From Liopterus haemorrhoidalis (Eukaryota; Arthropoda; Insecta; Coleoptera; Dytiscidae), in the NCBI GenBank assembly GCA_963971575.1, contig OZ020611.1, positions 144,672,419 to 144,736,418 of the forward strand: a stretch of DNA of 64,000 bases. Direction: 5' to 3'. The position numbers and the translations under genes were made by a program. This document shows positions 21,590 to 33,434 of this stretch, in pieces (position 1 is the first letter of the stretch; each line of letters starts with the position of its first letter). The notes below the pieces were generated by a model that saw only the letters and a list, made by a program, of their open reading frames with translations, was not told the origin of the DNA and did not search any database.

Positions 21590-23525
21590 AACTAGGCGTG
21601 TCAACCCATAGCCGTAGGGATTAGTTTTTCACATTACGATTAACAAAAACAAGTATACTTATTTATAGCTAGAACTTAAACGTATGCATGCAGCACTAAC
21701 CGTTGATTGTTTACAACGTGGTTGTAAATATGAACCCTAGTTCTTTTGTAGTTTAACAATGTGATTATAGTTATACAGTGTAACGGAGGTAATTTTGGTA
21801 TTGTTTCAGAAATAAAATTTCATAAATAAATTCATTATAATCATTCAATTAGAGTAAAATATTTAAAATGTTAAATGAAAAAAATAATAATAATCTATTT
21901 CTTAGAAAGGGCATTCTAGATAAGGGTAGACATGTTTATTATTTTAACTTGACACTTTTGAAAATGTAACATGAAAAGTGAATCGTAAATTGTTGTTTCA
22001 AAAATATACGTCAACCATATGCACATATATAATAATTAAATTCTGTCTGAAATATAAATATTATGGTTGGGTTATATTCTAATGGGATACTTATCTAAGT
22101 TATCACCAATAAATTGTGAATTTTAAGATAGTACAAGGCGGACAGTCAAGGAGGTGTAAAATGACATGTAACAGTTGGGCGATGTAAGTTTTTCAGGGTG
22201 GTTCTCTCTTTTTATAGTAGTTGAATTTGACCCGTCATATGGTTAGGACCATGTTTAAGAGTTGAGTCTAAAGAATGAAGAAGTTAAGTCGTGTTTTTAA
22301 GTAGAGTGAGATTTTGTTAATCATGGGTTTAGAGACAATTAGTGTGTTTGGTCAGACAAGTAAAATGTAACAAGTAATTCCGTATGGAACGTTAGTGTAG
22401 TGACCAGCTAAAAAGTGGAGAGACAATATTTAGAAACGTGTAGTGGTTAAATTAGTGTGGTGTAAAGTGTGTAGTTTGTGCGAATGTGTGTCTCATTTGG
22501 ATTTAGCTGTATCGACGTAATTTTAAGTCTAGTGTAATTAGTGTAAATATTTAAACCGTAATCGTAATTAAAGTGGGTTAGTTAAAATGTTGAGTTTAAT
22601 TGAACAACCCTTAATCCTTCCAAGAATCATAGCAACCAGCTTGCGGACTAATAGGGGGGGGGGTCCAGACTTGATCCGCTCGCAAGTCTGGATACTCATA
22701 ATGTGAGGGAGACCAAAAGTTGAGGGATGTACAAAGTAAGTACAAATGAAATAAATAAATCAGCCAACCGTGACATTTCATATGTTTATATATCGGAGCT
22801 CCCCACAACGGGATAATTGTTTTATGCCGATCTTCAAAAATAATATGGTATGTTCTATAATTGGGACATTTAGTCTTTTATGTGGTTTAAAAAAAAAAGA
22901 AAAAAAAAGATTCTTTAAGCGGGCCTACGTAAGTACTAAGTACCAAGTACTCCCGTAAAAATTACAATTTTTAATGTACAAATACAGTCTCTTTATATAT
23001 ATATATATATACTTAAATAATTGTAAAAATTATAGTTTTCTAATGTTAGTACTTATAAAATATTATAGCACTTCTGTGGCCAAACATTAATATGATAGAA
23101 GACTTTGGTTTTCAAATAGATTAATTTGGGTAATATATTTATATATGAATATTCTTACTTTTTTAATCTGAAGATAGGTACTGAATTAAACAAAAGGGAA
23201 AATAAAAAAAAATGTATTAGTAACATGTTTTATATATCGAAAGTAAATTTTATTATATAATAAATATTAAAATTCCTCTAGTATTTTAAGTGAAATTATA
23301 ATTATATATTTTTTATTTTGAAAGTGAAGCACCCTCCGCTGCTTCAAATTTGATTTTAGCAGGATTTTTAAAATGCTGATTTATTGAATTTTTTCTTCTA
23401 GTACTGATTTTAGTTGCTTCAAGAAAGCGTACGGTATATTTTGAAATTATAATTTCCTGCAGCATTTTTATAAAAAAATGTCATTTTTGACAGTTCAGCA
23501 ATTTTAAAGAACTTGTGGTTGGCCG
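21590..23525. other. Long interval without recognised gene
   Basis: AT-rich with scattered short repeats, a G-run at 22652-22662 and a (TA)n tract at about 22995-23011. I see no conserved frame, splice pattern or element ends. Confidence 0.4.
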
Positions 23526-23530
23526 GCGTA

Positions 23531-24465
23531 TAATCTGTCTCAATTTGTAATACGAAACTAGATCTGGTTACTTTAGTGACTGTTGTGGTGTAAATAGACT
23601 TTTGTAGAATCATGTGAACTTGTAAATCTGGCTTTTAAAAGTATGGTTAAGTTTCATCATATTGAGGTTATTACTAAATTGACATGTCAAAATTGTGATT
23701 GACATGTTAAATATTTTGAATGTATATATTAATATTTATTTCATCAAACTTTCGATTATTACTCGTATAATAATATTACGATTATCAATGAAATATCGTG
23801 ATAAAATATAAAAAACAAAAATACATATTATATAATAATAATTTATCATTTTATTGTGCTGCCTTTAAAATCTCATTCTTGTTTTGCAAAATTTAATAAC
23901 ATATTTAAACAAAAATATTCTTTTTTTGAATGTAAATCCCAAATTTTTCTCTGCAAATCTTTCCGAAACATGTAGTCTGTGGTTCTATCTGTTTTCTTAT
24001 TATTACCTCTTCCCATGTTCGTGGGTCTTAAATTTTCTGCACCTTCATTTAAAATTTTTCTTACTTCTCCGTCAGAAATCTAAAGAAATTGAAATGGGTA
24101 AATTATTTTATATTTCACAACAAAAAGGACATCAAGATTTACTGAAAAAATATCTGCCACAAGGTCTATAATTTCGCTTCTTTTTTTCAAAAGTTTTCAA
24201 TAAGCGTTATATATGTGTTTTTTTGTATATTTATCTAATTGTTGTCTTTTATGCATATTTTCTGATGTTTTGTTCTTATTTTGGTTGTATAAAAATACTT
24301 TTCAATTAAAAAAATAAATTGACATATAATTTAATGTCAAATATGAATTGTCAAATGTTTTGAAAGGTCCCATTTCAGCAGTACCACCTTAAGATGATAT
24401 TTTAAATAGACAACATAAAAAATGAAATTTTCCTCTTAGTTTCGTATTACAAATTGAGACAGATA
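23531..24465. mobile_element. Candidate TIR element (27-bp perfect ends)
   Basis: ATCTGTCTCAATTTGTAATACGAAACTA-type ends at about 23531-23560 and inverted at 24436-24465. The 935-bp unit has no coding frame. Its left inner sequence (AAACTAGATCTGGTTACTTTAGTGA) reappears next to the hAT element at about 44068, so it belongs to a dispersed family. Confidence 0.5.
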
Positions 24466-24600
24466 ATAGCATAGTGGTCACGGGTTCGAATCCATTCAGG
24501 CATAGAATTTTCAAAAATTAGAATTGTCCCGGCTAATTGCTGAAGTAACAAAGGTCAATTATTTAAATCATTTAACAGGAAAATCAGAATTTACAACTGT
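24466..24600 (+). mobile_element. SINE fragment, family shared with 52880-53010
   Basis: AGCATAGTGGTCACGGGTTCGAATCCATTCAGGCATAG contains a B-box. The body GAATTGTCCCGGCTAATTGCTGAAGTAACAAAGGTCA is inverted at 52880-52960 with few differences. The 5' tRNA part is shortened. Confidence 0.6.
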
Positions 24601-24637
24601 GATAACGGTGGTCACATATCCCATGTTGTTTAGTTTA

Positions 24638-25043
24638 CAGTCTGTTCCAAACGGTTAGGCGGAACTAGATTTTGCAATCTAGTTACTTTCATCGTTTAAA
24701 TCGTGCTTTTCGACCGTTTTGTTTAAGCTTTGTAAATCATACTTACAATAAACATTTTTTGGTTAAGATTAATATCATTTTAAAATGTAATTTTCTTTAT
24801 ATTTTGTTTTTTTGTGTCATTCTTAATACAAATTTCCCATTTATTTATTTTTTTGTCAATAAAATAAGAAAAAAAAATATTAAATTTTTCATATGTCATT
24901 CGTTTCCATGGTTTCATTGTTGGAATTTTAAATTTTGACATTCCAACATGAAAAATTAAATAACCCAAGCAAGGTCCCTTCTCGTGACAACCTAAAAGAA
25001 CGAAATTCCAATTTAGTTCCGCCTAACCGTTTGGAACAGACTG
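24638..25043 (+). mobile_element. 406-bp MITE, copy 1
   Basis: Ends CAGTCTGTTCCAAACGGTTAGGCGGAACTA and its inverse, flanked by TA at 24636-24637 and 25044-25045. A Tc1/mariner-type non-autonomous element. Five copies of this family are in the window. The forward frame starting MQSSYFHRLNRAF is shared by the copies but changes amino acids freely, so it is not regarded as a gene. Confidence 0.9.
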
Positions 25044-25106
25044 TATAAGTTTATTATTTCATATATTTGAGGTCGTTTGTTCAAGTGTTTGTGTCCATTT
25101 CTACTA

Positions 25107-25512
25107 CAGTCTGTTCCAAACGCTTAAGCGGAACTAGATTTTGCAATCTAGTTACTTTCATCATTTAAATCGAGCCTTTCGGCCGTTTTGTTTAAGCTTT
25201 GTAAATCATACTTACAATAAACATTTTTTAGTTAAGGTTAATATCATTTTAAAATGTCATTTTCTTTATATTTTGATTTTTTGTGTCATTCTTAATACAA
25301 ATTTCCCATTTATTTATTTTTTTGTCATTAAAATATCTAAAAAAATATTTAATTTTGACATATGTCATTCGTTTCCATGGTTTCATTGTTGGAATTTTAA
25401 ATTTTGACATCTCAACGTGAAAAATGAAATATCCCAAGCAAGATCCCTTCTCGTGACAACCTAAAAGAACTAAATTCCCATTTAGTTCCGCTTAACCGTT
25501 TGGAACAGACTG
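25107..25512 (+). mobile_element. 406-bp MITE, copy 2
   Basis: Same family and orientation as copy 1 and only 61 bp behind its TA flank. TA flanks at 25105-25106 and 25513-25514. Confidence 0.9.
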
Positions 25513-25514
25513 TA

Positions 25515-26044
25515 GCTATTTTATGAACAAATAAATTAATAAATAAATAAACAAGTTTTATTTTTAAGAAAATCTAATTGTTGAAGCAAAATTTAAATTT
25601 GCTCAATATCTTTGTAGCGTCTTAGGTTATATGAATAGTTCTAACCTTCCAAATGGGATTATTTTCAGACATAAGTGATTATTTTCACATGGTGGGATTG
25701 TGACATGGTGAGTAATATTCGGCTCGGCGGCCGCCGATTAAAGCTCTAGAGCTTCTAGAACAGAAATTAACAATAATATAATATATGACACAAATATGGT
25801 ACTGGTCCGTGGTACATTCGAAATAAAACCTGTCGGTCCGCCGTATCAGATAGTTTAAGAAGCACTAGTGTAGATGTGTAGATGATGAAGAGGGGTCGGC
25901 AGAAATTATTTTACACTGTTCCTCATAATGTCCATTGTCCATTTGACGGGAACGTTGAAAATCTTTAATGTTTAGATAATTACTAATGACGTTCGATAAT
26001 CCACGAATCATTAATAATTTACAGTCTTGGAAAAAAGGGAACCC
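25515..26044. other. Interval without gene
   Basis: Nothing recognised. The minus-strand frame 25865-26098 crosses the border of the next transposon and is a chance frame. Confidence 0.4.
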
Positions 26045-26046
26045 TA

Positions 26047-27046
26047 TAGTCGGATTGCTGATAGATGACTGTTCGTTGCTACAAGTATCGATATACAATA
26101 CTATATGCTTTCTCTGTCTGTATCATTATAATTAATTGCATACCCATAGTAACTTATAGTGACGCAAGTTGACAACTAACCTTCCAAACTATTTTAATAA
26201 AAAACAAAGCATTAGAAAGAAACCGCATGATTCGTAGATATCTTTACTAATTAGAGCACGAAAATAAATTCACAGCAGTACTCAAACAAACAAAATTATT
26301 AATTTTAAGGTAATAATTATAAATAAGGAAAAACTTATACTCATACGTAAATTTTGGATTATAATTTGTTGTTTAATTAAATAAAATATTTATGTTTTCC
26401 CTAAGTACAAAGTAATAAAATATTAAGTAGAAATATATTTATTCATATAATATATTGCTACAAGTTGTATTTAAATGTTTATTTCTTTAAAAAAAAAAAA
26501 AAAAGTCACTGTAATGCATGATATTGTCGTCATCTGAACTATCGCTGTCATTTCTTGTATTTATTATTATTGGATTAATATCATCAACAATCCTTTCCCT
26601 TTCCCACCATTCATTTATTAAATTTTCGATATTTTTAACAGATTTTGCCCAAGTTTCACAACTAATTTGATCACAGGCTACTTGCCACATTTTCAAAACT
26701 TCGTTATCACTATATCCGTTTGACCAATATGTCTATCTTAACAATTTTTTGTTATACCCCAAAATAGTTCAATGGGGTTAAACTGGCAGTGATAAGGAGG
26801 TAACCGTAGTACTTTATGACCATACGTTTGTGCCAATGTATCAATAAAATAAACTGGTTCAGATATTAATTTCCTGCATTTTCTCGTGATTTTGTTAGTG
26901 AGAAGTTCAGATTTATTACATTTTATTATTCTACGAATTGTTGTTAAAAAAGTTAAATTAACTAGAATAAATTAACTAGATTATTATTATTATAAATGCA
27001 CTACTTAATACATACATGTAACAGTCACCTATCAGCAATCCGACTA
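26047..27046 (-). mobile_element. IS630/Tc1-like transposon, deletion derivative (1.0 kb)
   Basis: 29-bp inverted ends TATAGTCGGATTGCTGATAG(A/G)TGACTGTT with one mismatch lie at 26045-26073 and 27020-27048. TA or TATA is at both borders. It retains only the C-terminal end of its transposase. Confidence 0.8.
26490..26860 (-). pseudogene. IS630/Tc1-like transposase, C-terminal remnant
   Basis: On the minus strand, TYGHKVLRLPPYHCQFNPIELFW carries the third catalytic residue (E of NPIE). After a frameshift and a stop it is followed by MWQVACDQISCETWAKSVKNI and an acidic end NDSDSSDDDN. The layout (NPIE..W, then a Ser/Asp-rich tail) matches the pseudogene at 1342-2701, so both belong to the same long-spacer lineage. 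The first two aspartates are deleted. Confidence 0.72.
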
Positions 27047-27049
27047 TAA

Positions 27050-28060
27050 TGTTTATTTTTTCACTTCATTCATAATTCATTCATTGATATTAGAAGTATA
27101 TTTATTAATAGTTATTTTATTTGTTATTATTTTCCTGAATGACCTCAAGGTAAAAAAATAAATAAACTCACATATAACAACAAACAATAACATTTTTAAA
27201 CAACTGCTTGTAACTCAAGTTTAGCACACGATAGAATTTAAATATTACAAAATAACGTGTTACCAGTAGCGCAGCCAGGATTTTGTATTGGGGAGGGACG
27301 AATCAAATTTCGAGGGCACGCGGGCAGCATACGGACCTCAACCTCATTTTTTGTAGCCCCTGAAGTGGTAATCAAAATCACTTGAGCTTATTTAGGGGAA
27401 AAATATATTTATAAATATAAAATATACTCTCTTCCCCTTTTCTGTTTATAAAAAAATTTCAAGAAACCCTTCGGGATATTTAAAGTTCCGTCACTGCTTA
27501 TCATTTTTTATGTAAAATAGACTGCGACCCAAATTAGTTCGACACCCCTGCTGTTGGATATTGATGTTTATATCAAATAATAATTCCATTATTTGTTGAT
27601 AAAAACATGTAATTGTTAATCCATGTACCAAAAACTTACACTTGATTTTTTCTTCGATAAATACTTATTTATTTACATTTTTCGCGGGATATATTTTTGA
27701 TGTCTCAATATTTCTCTTACTTATGTTCAGTTCTCTAAATCAGCCGCTTGGCCACAATTTGTACCGAACGGCTCATGTGACGGAATAAGGATTTCTTGAT
27801 TAAACCTACGAATACATGCATTTTCTGTTCATTTCAACACTAATCATAATAAAATGTAGCTTATTATTATTGTAAAATACATAAGTTATTTTGCTGGACG
27901 ATTATGATAAATTTGTTAAATTTTCATTTCATTGGAGCTTCAGAGGAGGCTTTTGCCCTCCTCCCTCTGAATACGCCACTGTTGTTCAGTACAACTTATA
28001 TCAGTCCTTTTTGTGTGTAAAACATCATAATTTCAAAAATACCTAAAATGATATTGATAT
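27050..28060. other. Interval without gene
   Basis: TACCAGTAGCGCAGCCAGG near 27260 and TACGCCACTG near 27975 look like degenerate ends of a CAGTGGCG-type repeat, but no duplication supports an element. Nothing else is recognised. Confidence 0.4.
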
Positions 28061-28270
28061 TCACAGTTATCTACAAAATACTGACACAATACAAATCACT
28101 GACGGACGCACGACTACGACGAAATTCGCAAACCAATTGTAAACAGTCTTTTCTGATGATGCTTCATTACCAAAAGTTGTACGAAGCGAATCTATGCATT
28201 GTTGTTGAGTTAGGACTTGACAAAAATCGTTAAAAATCATCCAACGAAAACCTTCACGAGTAATATCCAT
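28055..28270 (-). pseudogene. mariner transposase, N-terminal fragment
   Basis: The minus-strand peptide ITREGFRWMIFNDFCQVLTQ then IDSLRTTFGNEASSEKTVYN is the helix-turn-helix start of a mariner transposase. A single-base loss then changes the frame after YNWFA, and the rest of the element is missing. A third mariner lineage in this window. Confidence 0.75.
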
Positions 28271-28479
28271 TTTTTCACAAACTGGTTTTTTTAAACTCTC
28301 ACTGTCAACAAACTACTCGATCAATTTATTAGCTGCCACTGATTTCACAATAACAAATGTCAAATTGCCATCCAGTGGTCGTTTGTAAAAACATAAAAGA
28401 TAACCCTAGTACTCACTTACCTTATGCGCAGTTCTTAACCTTTATGGGACAATTTTAGGGTTTTGTAGGTATGACCAAA

Positions 28480-29110
28480 AAACCCTTATACCGTCATTTT
28501 GTCGTCTGTCTGTATGTCTGCCTGTCTGTTCGGTAAAAATTTTAGCCAAACGGCTAAATCTAGAGAGTTGAAATTTGGCATGCTTATACAACTCTTTGAC
28601 TCGCACATATAAAGAATACTAAAACATCTAAAAAACATCACAAAAATATAAACAAATATATATATATATAAATAAATTCTGTGTAGGGTGTCAAATGAAA
28701 GCCCTTAGTACGTGGATTAACTATCAAAATTTAATTTTTGCAAAATAAATTATTTTGACGCGATTTTTGTCAAAACTTTTGTCTTACACCCTGTAGCCCA
28801 GATGGTTTAAACTAAAAATCTGAAAAAATTCTGAGTAATGTACAATGGTGTGAACCGGAATAGTACAACAGGAATTTTTGATCAGATTATGTTTTCGGAA
28901 AATAACGCATTTTGTGTTTTTTTGTTGGCGATGTAAATATTTAATATGTTATGTAACACAGTAAACCAATACACTTTTATGGTGTAATGGTTAGCATTCT
29001 CGCTTTCTAAATTGAAAAGTATGGTTCGTTTCCAGTCGGAGACAATTTCATTTTTTCTGTTTTTTTTTCTTGGCATTTTTATTTTGTTTAAATTAATTTT
29101 TCAAAATCCT
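28480..29110 (+). repeat. Composite repeat, copy A
   Basis: In order: a (TGTC)n-like tract, GCCAAACGGCTAAATCTAGAGAGTTGAAATTTGGCATGC, GGGTGTCAAATGAAAGCCCTTAG, CACCCTGTAGCCCAGATGG, GTGTGAACCGGAATAGTACAACAGG, then a tRNA-like segment (TGGTGTAATGGTTAGC, about 28979). Copy B at 31870-34110 has the same order. The GAAATTTGGCATGC and TCAAATGAAAGC motifs also occur next to the Helitron helicase, so a Helitron relation is possible. No coding frame. Confidence 0.7.
28979..29046 (+). other. tRNA-like segment (A-box) in composite repeat
   Basis: TGGTGTAATGGTTAGCATTCTCGCTTTCTAA looks like the D-arm and anticodon-arm part of an Asp/Glu-type tRNA. The T-arm is decayed (GTATGGTTCGTTTCCAGTC). A second copy is at 33944-34010. 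Either a tRNA pseudogene or the pol III head of a SINE carried in the repeat. Confidence 0.45.
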
Positions 29111-30770
29111 AGTTATATTTTGGCAAATGTTGCATTTAATTTTTCAAAGTGTAAATTTAATAACCAGTGGCAATTGTTGAAATTATAATTTAATTCTGTT
29201 TCAATGTATACGAAATCAGAGGGGCGGAGCTTATGACTTAAAACAACCAATGGAAGCCATAGGCGCAATTTACAAAATCTTAATGAACCTTGCTATATAA
29301 AAAAAAAATACTGCACATATTTAGAAACCTAAATAAAGGTATTAGGCACTCGAATTAAAATTAACAAAAAAATATTTAACATAAAATTTGTTTTGGCATC
29401 CCAAATAATCTTCATTCACTTATATAATACCTGCGAAACCCTGAAATGTGTGAAAATTCTCACTTCACATAAATTTTTTCCCTTATGCGTAACCTAAGCG
29501 TTGGATCTATTATTATTATTATAGGTTGCCGACCCAAAAGATCTTTATGAAATTGCTTAAAATTTAATAACTGCAATTATTTTTTGAAGTATCGTAGGTC
29601 AAATTCTAATATATTTAGTAATAACATATTTTTTGCATTTAATGGAAACAATTTCTTTGTAAAAAACAGTTGTGAACGGAAAAGATATCACGTTCATATA
29701 ATGATGATTCTCTTCTTCCTTTAGAGACAAAAAATTTACTACTATAATTTAATTATAGTTTAATCACCAATAAAAAATATTAATATTTCTTATATGTAGT
29801 TAGAACTTCATCTAACATTATAAATTCGTCTCATTGATGTCACAAAGCAACATCCAGTCAACCTGACAACAGGCACACAATTTACATACATGCAATCATA
29901 TCAAAAACTAAATTGTCTTACTGTAAATTCTTCCTGCAAGGTATAAAGTCACGATTTCGTAATTTCCTCGAGTAATTTAATTCATTTTTACTAACGCCGT
30001 ACGTAAATAAAAGGCAAGTGTTCTTATTGCGTAATCTTTAAAATGGACAGGTAGAATTGAAAAACGTTTATTATGATAAGTATCTAAACATTTAAGTGTT
30101 GTATGTGTTAAAATAACATGCTGTGTAAACAGTTATGGGCACTTTTAAACTTCGTTTAACCATTAAACAATCAAACAAAGTATTAGATTCAAAATATGGG
30201 CGGGGGCAACAAAATTAATAAACATGCGATTAATGACCTATGAATAGTACAGTAATAACAAAAAAATGTGATGTGATGTGAAGTGTGAGTATTCACACGT
30301 TATAAAATTTTGTGGATATTTAGTAGCAGGAACGGACTGGAACCTAAAATTTGACCGGGGAATTACTAGAGCTTTGCGCGGATGAGATTTTCTATATCCG
30401 CATCTGAACCACATATGCATATCCAGGATCCTCATCCGCAGTTTTAGTAAATTATTATTATTATTATTACAACTAAGAGCAAAAGTCATAAGACTTGTAT
30501 AGCTCTAAGGGTCGGTTTCTGGAACATTTTTTTATTGACACGATATCGCCTCAATAGTTATCGATACAATAAACCTTATCGAGTCGATAACTTTTTGACG
30601 GTTTCTCGATACTCATCTGACATGTTTATTGTATCCAATAACTATTGTAGCGATATGTATGCATTTCAATTCACACAGCCAAAATATTTACAAAATTTCT
30701 TGTCATTTATGTGATCAATTATTCACAAAAGTGAACAAAAGTGTCAGTGTCAAAAATAATTTACATAAAT
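29111..30770. other. Long interval without gene
   Basis: The only structure seen is an inverted pair, CAATAGTTATCGATACAATAAAC near 30552 and GTTTATTGTATCCAATAACTATTG near 30624, around a centre with GTCGATAAC. It is probably a small decayed MITE. Confidence 0.4.
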
Positions 30771-30773
30771 ATA

Positions 30774-31180
30774 TAGTCTGTTCCAAACGGTTAAGCGGAA
30801 CTAGATTTTGCAATCTAGTTACTTTCATCGTTTAAATCGTGCCTTTCGGCGGTTTTGTTTAAGCTTTGTAAATCATACTTACAATAAACATTTTTTGGTT
30901 AAGGTTAATATCATTTTAAAATGTAATTTTCTTTATATTTTGATTTTTTGTGTCATTCTTAATACAAATTTCCCATTTATTAATTTTTTTGTCATTAAAA
31001 TATCTAAAAAAAACATTTAATTTTGACATATGTCATTCGTTTCCATGGTTTCATTGTTGGAATTTAAAATTTTGACATCCCAATGTGAAAAATGAAATAA
31101 CCCAAGCAAGGTCCCTTTTCGTGACAACCTAAAAGAACTAAATCCCCATTTAGTTCCGCTTAACCGTTTGGAACAGATTG
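30774..31180 (+). mobile_element. 406-bp MITE family, copy 3
   Basis: Starts TAGTCTGTTCCAAACGGTTAAGCGG (first base C to T) and ends CCGTTTGGAACAGATTG. A TA flank is at 30772-30773; the right TA is mutated to AA. Same orientation as copies 1, 2 and 4. Confidence 0.88.
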
Positions 31181-31325
31181 AATTGTTAACAATTAGTTTA
31201 AAAATAGATTGTTAAAAAATGGCAGACAAATTTGCAAAAGACATATTTTTTTTTATTTTCAAAATTTCCTCATTATTTTCCGGCATATGAAATAAACTGC
31301 GGTCGCAACAGAGCAATTCGATGTA

Positions 31326-31734
31326 CAGTGTGTTTCAAACGCTTAGGCGGAACTAGATTTTGCAGGTTAGTTACTTTCATCGCTTAAATTGTGCTTTTCG
31401 GCCGTTTTGTTTAAGCTTTGTAAATCATACTTACAATAACCATTTTTTGGTTAAAGTTAATATCATTTTAAAATGTCATTTTCTTTATATTTTGATTTTT
31501 TGTGTCATTCTTAATACAAATTTCTCATTTATTTATTTTTTTGTCATTAAAATATACAAAAAAAAATAATTTAATTTTGACATAGGTCATTCGTTTCCAT
31601 GGTTTCATTGTTGTAATTTTAAATTTTGACATTCCAACGTGAAAAATGAAATAACCCTAGCAAGGTCCCTTGTCGTGACAACCTAAAAGAACGAAATTCC
31701 CATTTAGTTCCGCCTAAACGTTTGAAACAGACTG
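31326..31734 (+). mobile_element. 406-bp MITE family, copy 4
   Basis: Starts CAGTGTGTTTCAAACGCTTAGGCGG and ends CGTTTGAAACAGACTG, with TA on both sides (31324-31325, 31735-31736). It lies 145 bp after copy 3 in the same orientation. Confidence 0.88.
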
Positions 31735-32226
31735 TATTATTTTTTTAACAATTTTGCAAACTGTACTTTTATGTACATGCACATCATCACCAACTAGCAT
31801 TTGAAAAGTCCCTGTTTCCAGAAATCTCAAAGCAATTAAAATTTGAAACTGTGCCGAAATAGATTTACTTCTTTGGGTCATCTGTCAATGTCTGTCTGTC
31901 TCTCTGTTTGTTCGGTAGAAATTGTAGCCAAACGGCTAAACCTAGAGTGTTGAAATTTGGCATACTTATACAACTCTTTGACCCGCACATAGGAAAAATA
32001 CTGTACTATAAATAAATATCGATTTATCGAAAAAAAAAAAATATATACAGTTTTGGCCATAAAAATAGCAACTTTTGATAATCCTCTTTTATTTTTATTC
32101 TATTCAATATTTTTAAAATTAAAAAATGTTATTCTTACCTTTAACAATGCTCTACATATATTATAGTAAAAAATTAAATTTAAATAGTAAATTCTATTTT
32201 TTTTTATAGCATTTATTATTTTTACC

Positions 32227-32250
32227 AGGACATAAAGATAGCAACTACTT
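32227..32250 (+). repeat. Inner direct repeat of left Tc1 end
   Basis: GGACATAAAGATAGCAACTACT repeats the outer end motif (TGGCCATAAAAATAGCAACT) about 180 bp further in. In Tc1 elements of IR/DR type both copies are transposase binding sites. Confidence 0.7.
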
Positions 32251-32309
32251 TTAAAAAAAATCTTTTTTCTTATTAATTAAGAAAATGAATTATTATTAAC
32301 AGATCATTT

Positions 32310-33338
32310 TTAATATTTTGTATAGTAACCACCAGTATTTATAACTTCCCGACATCTTTTCGGCATTGATTCTAATAATTTCGTGATTATTTCATTATCA
32401 ATATTAGACCAGGCACCCTGCAAAGCTTTAAACAAATCTTCAATATTTGAATGCGTTTTTTTTCTAATCTTTCTGTCGACAATCTCCCAAAGGTTTTCTA
32501 TTGGATTTAAATCGGGTGACTGTGACGGCCAAGTCATTACGTTAATTTTTGAATCTTCGAAACATTTTTTGACCAACTTCGAAGAATGTTTTGGGTCATT
32601 ACCATGCTGAAAAATATGTTTTAAATGCATGAACTCATCAGAATAAGGTTCCATAACATTCTGAATGCTGTCTTTATATTTAAATCGATCCATTATTCCT
32701 TCAATGTGGTATAGAGGACCCATACCATATCTCGAGAAACAGCCCCATACCATCACACCGCCTCCTCCATGTTTAACTATTGGAAAGGTGTATTTTAGAA
32801 CTAATCTTTTATTAGCAGGCCTCCTAACGTAACTTACACCATCACTTTTAAACAAATTGAACTTAGATTCATCACTAAAAATAACTTTTTTCCATTGATC
32901 CACAGTCCAGTCAATATGATTTTTAGCAAATTCTAATCGGGCCTTCACATTCTTTTTGGATAGAAGTAGTTTTTTAGCAGGACGGCGACTAAAAAGACCC
33001 TCACTAACTAATCTTCTGCGAATAATTCTTGTTGAGATGTTTTCTTGATCCATATGTGGCAAAAGGCCCAAAATTTTCTCCGATGACAGAAAGGAGTTAT
33101 TGGTAGATAAATAAATATTTTTTTTATCAGTTCGTTTTGTAGTTTTTCGTGGCCGTCCTGGGATTATTGAAACTTGTAACGTACCTTCTTCTCGAAATCG
33201 TTTTATAATTCGCGACACAGTAGATTTATGAACATTTAAATTTTGTGACATCACTAAAACTTTAAAATCTTTAAAAACAGAAATTATGAAGTTTCTAATT
33301 TCACTTGAAACAGTTTTACTACGACCCATGATTGACAA
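32310..33338 (-). CDS. Tc1-like transposase, open but with catalytic D-to-G change
   Basis: A 342-codon open frame, the normal length for Tc1 transposases. The start MSIMGRSK matches the usual beginning, and an in-frame ATG three codons later is equally possible. An N-terminal bipartite DNA-binding region is present (HKSTVSRIIKRF about residues 37-48, GRPR motif at 61-64, second helix-turn-helix to about 125). The catalytic domain has IFSDESKF (D156), the glycine-rich HGGGGVMVWGCFSRYG box (190-205) and SPDLNPIENLW (E281). The second catalytic residue should lie 34 residues before E281, in the family motif D-N-D-P-K-H. Here that position reads GNDPKH, with G246 (codon GGT, 32601-32603). One base change from GAT explains it. 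The protein probably binds DNA but cannot cut. Confidence 0.93.
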   Translation of the reverse strand: MSIMGRSKTVSSEIRNFIISVFKDFKVLVMSQNLNVHKSTVSRIIKRFREEGTLQVSIIPGRPRKTTKRTDKKNIYLSTNNSFLSSEKILGLLPHMDQENISTRIIRRRLVSEGLFSRRPAKKLLLSKKNVKARLEFAKNHIDWTVDQWKKVIFSDESKFNLFKSDGVSYVRRPANKRLVLKYTFPIVKHGGGGVMVWGCFSRYGMGPLYHIEGIMDRFKYKDSIQNVMEPYSDEFMHLKHIFQHGNDPKHSSKLVKKCFEDSKINVMTWPSQSPDLNPIENLWEIVDRKIRKKTHSNIEDLFKALQGAWSNIDNEIITKLLESMPKRCREVINTGGYYTKY

Positions 33339-33410
33339 ATATAAACTGAAATATTACTTGTGCACAACATATTATTTATGGATAAAATCTGCATATAACA
33401 AGAAAATTCA

Positions 33411-33434
33411 AGTAGTTGCCATATTTTTGTCCAA
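33411..33434 (-). repeat. Inner direct repeat of right Tc1 end
   Basis: AGTAGTTGCCATATTTTTGTCC is the inverted counterpart of the inner repeat at 32227-32250. Confidence 0.7.

Noticed and set aside
23884..24171. 95-codon forward frame with hydrophobic stretches
   Set aside because: Lies inside the TIR element at 23531-24465, is F/L/Y-rich as expected from T-rich DNA, and has no recognised motif.
27262..27985. Possible hAT element with CAGT(A/G)GCG ends
   Set aside because: The ends share only about ten bases and no 8-bp duplication is present.
24672..31569. A similar open frame (start MQ.SYFHRLN.AF) in all five copies of the 406-bp MITE
   Set aside because: The frame length varies (67-88 codons) and differences between copies change amino acids freely. 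Conservation reflects DNA identity of the MITE, not selection on a protein.
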